A DNA stretch of 6,243 nt. It comes from an uncultured Haloferula sp. (lineage in GTDB: Bacteria; Verrucomicrobiota; Verrucomicrobiae; Verrucomicrobiales; Akkermansiaceae). The notes beneath the pieces are model-generated. The model saw nothing but the letters and a program-made list of their open reading frames with translations, did not search any database and had not been told where the DNA came from. This document shows positions 1 through 5,307 of the stretch, one piece after another (positions within the stretch are counted from its first letter, which is position 1; each line of letters opens with the position of its first letter). A program made the translations under genes and the position numbers. Location: positions 1 to 6,243 of the forward strand of contig CAMLOZ010000228.1 of assembly GCA_946481625.1 (NCBI GenBank), in the 5' to 3' direction.

Positions 1-285
1 GTCCTCCAGGGCCGTCTCCACCAAAGCCTCCGAATACGTCGAAGCGCGCAGGATGGGATCCCCGCCGAGGCCGAGGAAACGGAGCAGGAAGCTCGGTTCG
101 CCGACCGTCTTGCAGACCCCGCTGCCCATCAGCAAGCGCTGCAGGAGAGTGGATCCCGCACGCGGCATGGAGAGTAGGAAGACGATCTGGGTGTCCGGCA
201 CGTCGGGGGCCGATATGGCCGGGGGCGAGGGTCCCACGCAAGGGCAAAGTCCCTCATGCGCCAGTGCAAAAAGTGCATTGGCCAT
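1..285 (-). CDS. P-loop sulfotransferase family protein, N-terminal part (cut by left window edge)
   Basis: I read this frame directly: ATG at 285-283 on the minus strand, then 95 codons without a stop to base 1, so the C-terminal part is outside the window. Residues 34-52 form a beta strand followed by the PAPS-binding P-loop: IVFLLS, then [13 protein letters not shown] at 40-52. This is the 5'-phosphosulfate-binding motif of bacterial sulfotransferases (Sulfotransferase_3-like). It is followed by GEPSFLL at 62-68, a typical place for acceptor-side residues. No signal peptide or membrane segment is visible, so a cytoplasmic PAPS-dependent enzyme is expected. The 3'-phosphate-binding motif lies off the window. 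Upstream of the ATG the frame stays open to a TAG at 345-343 without another ATG or GTG, so 285 is the natural start; a weak GGTGGA precedes it by a few bases. The gene diverges from the SGNH/MBOAT train. Its P-loop (PRAGSTL) differs from that of the sulfotransferase at 1690-2484 (HRSGTSL), so the two are probably not recent duplicates. The acceptor is unknown. Confidence 0.88.
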   Translation of the reverse strand, partial: MANALFALAHEGLCPCVGPSPPAISAPDVPDTQIVFLLSMPRAGSTLLQRLLMGSGVCKTVGEPSFLLRFLGLGGDPILRASTYSEALVETALED

Positions 286-403
286 CGATCCACCGCGCAG
301 CGCACTCCGATTGATGATTGGAAGATGGGTGAGCGATGATTTCTAGCCTTCCGCTCCGCCCTCCGTCGTTGACTTGAGGGTCCGGCGACATAGACCCTTC
401 CGC
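286..403. promoter_or_regulatory. Divergent intergenic region, expected to carry promoters for both directions
   Basis: This 118-bp stretch lies between the 5' ends of two diverging genes, so transcription in both directions should start in or close to it; that is inference from layout. The segment around 308-345 is visibly richer in A/T than the flanking genes. On the plus strand a TTGACT at 369-374 resembles a -35 box, but only a poor -10 candidate (around 391-396) follows at usable spacing, so I do not call a defined promoter. The stretch also contains the first copy of a 16-bp repeat (293-308). If the upstream gene instead starts at the in-frame TTG at 374, the noncoding part shrinks to 88 bp. 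Confidence 0.45.
293..308 (+). repeat. 16-bp direct repeat, copy 1
   Basis: The sequence CCGCGCAGCGCACTCC occurs here and again, identically and in the same orientation, at 1631-1646. Both copies are in noncoding DNA. This copy sits 8 bases upstream of the start codon of the minus-strand sulfotransferase. It contains a short symmetric core, GCGC-A-GCGC. Identity stops abruptly on both sides, although loosely similar A/T-richer sequence follows each copy. It could be an operator, part of a dispersed intergenic repeat, or a remnant of the duplication that built the locus. Confidence 0.6.
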
Positions 404-1588
404 ATGCAGGCCGGGCGACGCTACTCCTTCCTCGTGATCGGGGGAGCACTGGCGGCGTGCCTGGCCTTCGCAGGGGTGAACACGCGCGTGGACCCCTTCC
501 GCGTCACCCCGGTCGCCTGGAGCGCGAAAAGCCTGGAGCCCTACCGCGACCTCTCGGGCCAGATCCGGACCGGCAAGGCCGGGTTGATCCGCTCGGGGGA
601 CTGGCAGGTCGGGCTCTTCGGCTCCTCCCGCGTGGACAATGCCTGGAATCCGGATGCGGCGGGCTGGCAGGGCAAGCGCGTCGTGAATCTCGGTGCCAGC
701 GGCGGTTTCATCTACGAGACCATCGGCATCGCCCGCTACTTCCTCGCCCGCGAAAAGCCGGACCTGCTCGTGATCGGGATCGATCCCGGCGACATGAGCA
801 ATGCCAACGACACCCGCCCGAAGTCCGACTACTACAGCTCGCCCTTCTCCGGGACGGACACCCTCAACCGCGAGCTGCGCTACGTCGTCGGCCTCTCCAC
901 CTTCGAAGCCTCCATCGAAACCCTCTCGCGAGCCCGGAAACGGCAGCCCGGGGAGTATACCCCGCATGGTCTTCGCCTCCGCCCCGAAGTCGCCAAGTCC
1001 CGGTCCCAGATGAAATTCATCCGCGACCAGCTCAGGAGCGAGCACGAGGACAGCACCGGCGGCGTGGACAAGGGCAAGGCGGACCTTCTCCGCGGGTTCC
1101 TCGAGGAATGCGCCGGCGGCTCCTTCCAAGTCGTCCTCATCGTCCACCCGGTCCATGCGTTGATGCACGCGCGCTCGCAGGACCGCGACCATCCCCCCGT
1201 CCCCTTCGAAGCCACGCGCCGCTATCTCCTCTCGCTGACCGGGGGAGTGAACGCCCTCCGCCCGGGAGGCTTCGTCCGCTACATGGACTTCTGTAACTTC
1301 CACCCCGCCAACTGCGAGCTCCTGCCCGCCGACAAGAAGGGCCTCGAACGCATGAAGCACTGGAACGACCTCGGCCACTACGATGTGGAACTTGGCGAAT
1401 CCGTCCTCGGCCAAGCCCTCGGCTGGGAAAACCAGCACCCCGAATGGCAGGGCCACGGCTGGGAGATCACCCCCGAAAACATCGAGACCTATCTGAGCTT
1501 CATCCGCGAAGGCTATCGCAGCTACCTTAACGGCCCCGGCGCAGCCGATGTCGCATGGAAAGAATCCTTACTGGCGACAGGAAAATGA
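404..1588 (+). CDS. Membrane-anchored SGNH-like protein, probable O-acyltransferase partner of an MBOAT (paralog 1)
   Basis: 394 residues from ATG 404. A short basic tail (QAGRR) precedes a hydrophobic segment at about residues 7-27, giving one N-terminal membrane anchor with the rest in the periplasm. SGNH features: GSSRV at 73-77, with the second serine (75) in the nucleophile position of GDSL/GSSE motifs; VVNLGASGG at 93-101 (block II-like); IGIDPGD at 124-130; and NDLGH at 321-325, whose DxxH (322 and 325) fits the Asp-His pair of block V. Such proteins (DltD, AlgJ/AlgX, PatB) work with MBOATs to O-acylate polymers, which matches the MBOATs downstream. A sulfotransferase gene and a full paralog (2481-3707) lie in between. 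HPVHALMHA (248-256) and DFCNFHPANCELLP (295-308) are shared with the paralog. Start choice: an in-frame TTG at 374 would add 10 residues; no clear ribosome site favours either, and a stop at 344-346 bounds the frame. Identification rests on motifs; the exact reaction and acyl group are inferred. Confidence 0.82.
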   Translation: MQAGRRYSFLVIGGALAACLAFAGVNTRVDPFRVTPVAWSAKSLEPYRDLSGQIRTGKAGLIRSGDWQVGLFGSSRVDNAWNPDAAGWQGKRVVNLGASGGFIYETIGIARYFLAREKPDLLVIGIDPGDMSNANDTRPKSDYYSSPFSGTDTLNRELRYVVGLSTFEASIETLSRARKRQPGEYTPHGLRLRPEVAKSRSQMKFIRDQLRSEHEDSTGGVDKGKADLLRGFLEECAGGSFQVVLIVHPVHALMHARSQDRDHPPVPFEATRRYLLSLTGGVNALRPGGFVRYMDFCNFHPANCELLPADKKGLERMKHWNDLGHYDVELGESVLGQALGWENQHPEWQGHGWEITPENIETYLSFIREGYRSYLNGPGAADVAWKESLLATGK

Positions 1589-1630
1589 CTCACGCTTTCC
1601 CTGCTCACCCGGCACCTTCCTCCTGCCCCG

Positions 1631-1646
1631 CCGCGCAGCGCACTCC
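1631..1646 (+). repeat. 16-bp direct repeat, copy 2
   Basis: Exact second copy of CCGCGCAGCGCACTCC (first at 293-308), in the 101-bp gap between SGNH-1 and sulfotransferase 2. It lies 43 bases upstream of the sulfotransferase start. Relative to its downstream gene it has the opposite orientation to copy 1, which argues against a simple promoter element and leaves open an operator with a symmetric core (GCGC-A-GCGC), a dispersed repeat or a duplication scar. Confidence 0.6.
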
Positions 1647-1689
1647 CGTTCGATAAGTAGTGCTTAGTCGTTAGTAATTCCTCTTCTCC
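1647..1689 (+). promoter_or_regulatory. A/T-richer leader upstream of sulfotransferase 2, possible internal promoter
   Basis: The bases just before the sulfotransferase start are clearly richer in A and T than anything else nearby, with TTAGT words at 1664-1668 and 1671-1675. TTCGAT at 1649-1654 and TAGTAA at 1672-1677 are 17 bp apart, but both match the sigma-70 consensus poorly. A separate transcription start for the genes from 1690 onward is plausible given the 101-bp gap. No Shine-Dalgarno sequence is visible before the ATG; CCTCTTCTCC immediately precedes it. Confidence 0.25.
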
Positions 1690-2484
1690 ATGATCGAGCA
1701 TCAAATGGTTTTCATCGGCGGCCTGCATCGCAGCGGGACCTCGCTGGTCCACGAGATCCTGCGCGGCAGCCCGGAGGCCACCGGCTTCATCAAGACCGGC
1801 TTCCCGCAGGACGAAGGGCAATTCCTCCAGACCGTCTATCCCCGCGCCAGCGTCTATGGCGGCCCCGGCCGCTTCGGCTTCGACAAGGCCTCGCATATGG
1901 ACGAGAACCATCCGCTCTGTACCCCGGCCAATGCCGACAAGCTCTTCCGGGAATGGTCCGCGCACTGGGACATGTCCCGGAAGTTCCTGCTGGAAAAATC
2001 CCCGCCGAACATCGTCCGCCTGCGCTTCTTCCAAGGCCTCTATCCCGGCTCCAAGTTCATCGTGATCCTGCGCCACCCGCTGGCCGTCTCCTACGCCACG
2101 CGGAAGTGGAGCAAGACCGGCATCCCCGAACTGCTGGAGCACTCGATTCTCTGCTACGAGCGCTTCCTCCAGGACATGAGCCATCTCAAGCACCTCGCGA
2201 TCTTCCGCTACGAGGAGTTCGTTCTCCGCCCGGAGGAGATCCTGGCGGACATCACCGACTGGCTCGGCATGCAGCGCGTTCCCCTGAAACACGAAGTCCG
2301 CCCGGACGTGAACGGTGCCTACTTCAAGACCTTCCGCGAGGAACAGGGCTCCTTCCTCAACAAACTCAAGCCCTCCTTCGCGAACATGCCCGAGAAGTTC
2401 GAGAGCCGCGCGAATGCCCTCGGCTACAGCATCGAGCAACCCGAGAAACTCGTGCCCGTTCCCTGGCTCGGCCTGCACGGATGA
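1690..2484 (+). CDS. P-loop sulfotransferase family protein (complete)
   Basis: 264 residues, a common size for compact bacterial sulfotransferases. Motifs in order: the 5'-phosphosulfate P-loop GLHRSGTSLVHEIL at 11-24; TGFPQDEGQFLQ at 36-47, a signature I associate with this sulfotransferase subgroup; LLEKSPPN at 100-107; the 3'-phosphate motif FIVILRHPLAVSYA at 123-136, with R128 and S134 as likely PAP contacts; and YEEFVLRPEE at 174-183, the usual late conserved block. There is no signal peptide or transmembrane segment, so it should act in the cytoplasm with PAPS as donor. The acceptor cannot be read from sequence; a sugar or glycan intermediate is suggested by the SGNH and MBOAT neighbours, though protein-tyrosine or lipid acceptors are not excluded. 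ATG 1690 puts the P-loop at the usual distance from the N-terminus; the next in-frame ATG (1705) would leave only five residues before it. Its stop overlaps the start of SGNH-2 by ATGA, implying co-transcription and translational coupling. Confidence 0.92.
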   Translation: MIEHQMVFIGGLHRSGTSLVHEILRGSPEATGFIKTGFPQDEGQFLQTVYPRASVYGGPGRFGFDKASHMDENHPLCTPANADKLFREWSAHWDMSRKFLLEKSPPNIVRLRFFQGLYPGSKFIVILRHPLAVSYATRKWSKTGIPELLEHSILCYERFLQDMSHLKHLAIFRYEEFVLRPEEILADITDWLGMQRVPLKHEVRPDVNGAYFKTFREEQGSFLNKLKPSFANMPEKFESRANALGYSIEQPEKLVPVPWLGLHG

Positions 2485-3707
2485 TGAAGACCCGCCCCCA
2501 TCGCAAACCCAGGATCTATTCCTTGCTCGTCATCGGCTTGGGAGGATTCGCCGCCCTAATGGTGGGCCTCGTCAATACCACCGTCAATCCTTGGCGGACC
2601 ACCCCGGTCCCGTGGCAGGCGCAATCCCTCGAGCCCTATCGCGATGGAGCCGACCACATGCGCACGCGCAAGGCCGGAATCCTCCGCTCGGGGGATTGGA
2701 AGGTCGCGCTGGTGGGATCCTCCCGCGTGGCCAATTGCCTCGACCCTTCGCTACCCCAATGGGGCCGGTCCGACGTGGTGAACCTGGGTTGCAATGCCGG
2801 CTTCCTCCACGAATCCACCGAGATCGCCAAGTTCTTCATGATCCACGATGATGCGGAGCTCCTCCTCTTCGGGGTCGACCCGGGAGACCTGACTTCATCG
2901 GTGGACACCCGCCCGATGTTCGATTTCTACAGCTCCCCTTTCTCGCCGGATACCGGGGTGGATAACGAACTGCGCTACATCTTCGGGCTCTCCACCTTGG
3001 ATTCCTCGCTCGATACGCTTCGCTACGCCCGTTTGAAGCTGAAGGGCGAGTTCGGGCCGAACGGGATGCGTCGGCGTCCCAAGCGCCACAAAGGTAGCCA
3101 AGTGAATTTCATCGCCCAGACAATCACCCGCAAGATCGAACTCGAAACGGCAGATGCAGGCGGCCCGGAACGCTCCCTCAACGAGGAGAAGGTCCGGAAG
3201 CTTCGCGAGATGCTGCAGATCTCCCGCGAGAAGCCCTGCCGGGTGATCGTCCTCTTCCACTCGAATCACGCGCTGATGCACGCGGAGGCCAAGCACATCG
3301 GCACGAGCGTGATTCCTTTCGAGAAGGAGCGCCGGGCTTTGGTTGCCATGATCGCGGAGTTGAATGCGGCGACCTCCGACCTCCCGCCGATCGATCTGTG
3401 GGACTTTTGCAACTACCATCCGCTGAATTGCGAACCCCTCCCCTTGGACAATCCCAAGGAGGGCCGCTTGAAAAACTGGACCGACCTCGGCCACTTCAGC
3501 CCGGAAATCGGGAACCAGATGCTTGCCTTGATGATGCACTGGCCGCTCCCCCAGCCCGAATTGGCGGACATCGGCCGCAAGCTCGACCTCACCACCCTCG
3601 ATGCCTACCTCGCTGAAGTCGGCACTGGCTATCAACGCTATCTGACCGGGGACGGGGCCCGCGACCTCGCATGGAAGGAGAAGCTCAAGGCCGAGGCCGG
3701 ACGCTGA
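2481..3707 (+). CDS. Membrane-anchored SGNH-like protein, probable O-acyltransferase partner of an MBOAT (paralog 2)
   Basis: 408 residues from ATG 2481, which overlaps the TGA of the sulfotransferase (ATGA at 2481-2484); a second ATG follows at 2484. The frame stays open further upstream, but there it reads the sulfotransferase gene in the wrong frame. A basic tail (KTRPHRKPR) precedes one hydrophobic anchor at about residues 13-31. Motifs: GSSRV at 79-83 (Ser81 the expected nucleophile), VVNLGCNAG at 99-107, GVDPGD at 131-136, HSNHALMHA at 260-268, DFCNYHPLNCEPLP at 308-321, and DLGH at 335-338 (Asp335, His338). It aligns along its whole length with SGNH-1, sharing SLEPYRD, DTRP, YSSPFS, ELRY and GLST, so the two are paralogs separated by one sulfotransferase gene. 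It lies directly upstream of MBOAT-1, making these the likeliest working pair: MBOAT exports the acyl group and this protein transfers it in the periplasm. Esterase activity instead of transfer is a possible alternative. Confidence 0.85.
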   Translation: MMKTRPHRKPRIYSLLVIGLGGFAALMVGLVNTTVNPWRTTPVPWQAQSLEPYRDGADHMRTRKAGILRSGDWKVALVGSSRVANCLDPSLPQWGRSDVVNLGCNAGFLHESTEIAKFFMIHDDAELLLFGVDPGDLTSSVDTRPMFDFYSSPFSPDTGVDNELRYIFGLSTLDSSLDTLRYARLKLKGEFGPNGMRRRPKRHKGSQVNFIAQTITRKIELETADAGGPERSLNEEKVRKLREMLQISREKPCRVIVLFHSNHALMHAEAKHIGTSVIPFEKERRALVAMIAELNAATSDLPPIDLWDFCNYHPLNCEPLPLDNPKEGRLKNWTDLGHFSPEIGNQMLALMMHWPLPQPELADIGRKLDLTTLDAYLAEVGTGYQRYLTGDGARDLAWKEKLKAEAGR

Positions 3708-3774
3708 CCCGCCGACCCTTTCACTCTCGACAAAGCCCGCCCCCGATTGGAAAAACCCGGCCCCGCCCAACGGC

Positions 3775-5292
3775 ATGCTTTTCAACTCCTACACCTACCT
3801 CCTGCTCTTCCTGCCGTTGGTGGCGCTGGGGTTCCACCTCCTCCGGCATAGCAAGCTGAGGCTCTCGCTCGGCTGGCTGGTGGTGATGTCGCTGGTCTTC
3901 TACGGCGTCTGGAACCCGGACCCCACCCAGCCCTGGAGCCCGAAGTACGTGCTGATGATCCTGGCATCATGCACGTTCAATTATTTCCTCGGCCAGCGGC
4001 TCTCCCAGCTAAAGCTCTCCGGCCCAGGCAAAATGCTGCTGGGGCTGGGCGTGGGCGCGAACCTCGCGGCGCTCGCCTACTTCAAGTACGCCGGCTTCCT
4101 TGCCGGCATCTCGCAGGACCTCACCGGCTGGCCGCAGGTCGTGCCCCAGATCGTCCTCCCGCTCGCCATCTCCTTCTTCACCTTCCTCCAGATCGCCTAC
4201 CTGGTCGATGCCTGGCGCGGCGAGACCGAGGAGTACCACTTCACCGATTACCTCCTCTTCGTCACCTTTTTTCCGCACCTGATCGCAGGCCCGCTGATCC
4301 ACCACCGGGAGATGATGCCGCAGTTCGCGAAGAACAAGAACCGCGGCCTGCATTCGAACGACATGTCAATCGGCATCACCCTGCTGGCCCTCGGCTTGTT
4401 CAAGAAGGTGGTGGTGGCCGACTACCTCGCCCGCACCGCCACGCCGATCTTCGACCTCGCCGCCGCCGATGGCCGCGATCCCACCATGGCGGAAGCTTGG
4501 GCCGGAGCCCTCTCCTACACGCTCCAGCTCTACTTCGATTTCTCCGGCTACTCGGACATGGCGCTCGGCTCGGCCCGCATCTTCGGCATCCGCTTCCCGC
4601 TGAATTTCCACTCGCCCTACAAGGCCACCTCCATCGTCGATTTCTGGCGGCGCTGGCACATCACCCTCTCGCGCTTCCTCCGCGACTACCTCTACATCCC
4701 GCTCGGCGGCAACCGGAAGGGCCCCGCCCGCCGCTACATCAATCTCTTCATCACGATGCTCCTCGGCGGCCTCTGGCACGGCGCCGGCTGGACCTTCATC
4801 GTCTGGGGTGCCCTCCACGGTGCCCTGCTCTGCGTGAACCACGCATGGTTCAACTTCCGCAAGAAGCTCTCGATCCCCGCGATCCCCAAGCCGCTCGCCA
4901 TCGGCATGACCTTCTTCGCCGTGCTCATCGGCTGGGTCTTCTTCCGCGCCCACGACTTCCACGCCGCCAAGACCATGCTCGCCGCGATGTTCGGCTTCCA
5001 GGGCTGGACCGGCTGGCCGCCCGACTCGATGATCGTGGTGAAGGACGACCGCGCGTGGAAACCGATCATCGGCGGCCTGCTCCTCTGCTGGTTCTTTCCG
5101 AATACCCAGCAGTTCATGAAGCGCTACCTGCCCGCGCTCGGCCTGCGGGAGTTCCCGGAGCTCAAGCCCGGCCCGCACCGCTGGTGGCACTGGCGGCCCA
5201 CCATCCCCTGGGCGCTCTTCACCCTCGCGATCCTCTACGGCGTGGGCCGCGAATTCGACAAGGTGAGCGAGTTCATCTATTTCCAGTTCTAG
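3775..5292 (+). CDS. MBOAT family membrane-bound O-acyltransferase, AlgI/DltB-like (MBOAT-1, complete)
   Basis: 505 residues, the normal length of AlgI-type proteins, starting MLFNSYTYLLLFLPL and ending FIYFQF. It is polytopic, with hydrophobic stretches at about 7-23, 31-45, 57-72, 86-106, 123-145 and further ones after 195, 325, 375 and 475. Conserved blocks: LFVTFFPHLIAGPLIHH at 161-177; GLFKKVVVADYLA at 207-219; YFDFSGYSDMA at 253-263; FWRRWHITLSRFLRDY at 290-305; GGLWHGAGWTFIVWG at 331-345. His295 and His335 are the two conserved MBOAT histidines, His335 being the usual catalytic one. The family moves acyl groups, often acetyl, from a cytoplasmic donor across the membrane for esterification of exopolysaccharide, teichoic acid or peptidoglycan. 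The upstream SGNH-2 gene is the expected partner. The 67-bp gap before it has no obvious ribosome site or terminator; TCGACA at 3727-3732 resembles a -35 box but lacks a good -10. The donor and polymer are not identifiable here. Confidence 0.95.
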   Translation: MLFNSYTYLLLFLPLVALGFHLLRHSKLRLSLGWLVVMSLVFYGVWNPDPTQPWSPKYVLMILASCTFNYFLGQRLSQLKLSGPGKMLLGLGVGANLAALAYFKYAGFLAGISQDLTGWPQVVPQIVLPLAISFFTFLQIAYLVDAWRGETEEYHFTDYLLFVTFFPHLIAGPLIHHREMMPQFAKNKNRGLHSNDMSIGITLLALGLFKKVVVADYLARTATPIFDLAAADGRDPTMAEAWAGALSYTLQLYFDFSGYSDMALGSARIFGIRFPLNFHSPYKATSIVDFWRRWHITLSRFLRDYLYIPLGGNRKGPARRYINLFITMLLGGLWHGAGWTFIVWGALHGALLCVNHAWFNFRKKLSIPAIPKPLAIGMTFFAVLIGWVFFRAHDFHAAKTMLAAMFGFQGWTGWPPDSMIVVKDDRAWKPIIGGLLLCWFFPNTQQFMKRYLPALGLREFPELKPGPHRWWHWRPTIPWALFTLAILYGVGREFDKVSEFIYFQF

Positions 5293-5307
5293 TTCTAACA
5301 GCGGCCG

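Noticed and set aside
53..346. A 97-codon plus-strand open frame at the left edge
   Set aside because: It is opposite the partial sulfotransferase, whose P-loop is unmistakable on the minus strand.
254..1456. A 400-codon open frame on the minus strand
   Set aside because: It is antisense to SGNH-1, has biased composition (Val, Ala, Gly, Glu, Asp) typical of reverse frames in GC-rich genes, and shows no motif. The plus-strand frame has clear SGNH motifs and a paralog.
1578..1602. Possible hairpin over the SGNH-1 stop codon (CAGGAAA pairing with TTTCCCTG)
   Set aside because: Seven pairs at most, with a bulge and an 11-base loop, and no T-tract after it; too weak to call a terminator.
1522..2478. 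A 318-codon minus-strand open frame
   Set aside because: Antisense to sulfotransferase 2, which has every expected family motif in the plus frame; the minus frame shows none.
1953..2480. A 176-codon in-frame upstream extension of SGNH-2
   Set aside because: It reads the sulfotransferase gene in a second frame and is rich in Pro, Arg and Leu without family motifs. The paralog SGNH-1 has a short basic tail before its membrane segment, matching a start at 2481.
3708..3774. Possible promoter or terminator in the gap before MBOAT-1
   Set aside because: TCGACA resembles a -35 box but no acceptable -10 follows, and no stable stem with a T-tract is visible; read-through from SGNH-2 is the simpler view.
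2895..3785. A 296-codon minus-strand open frame
   Set aside because: Antisense to SGNH-2 and extending across the gap into MBOAT-1; no motif and shadow-like composition.
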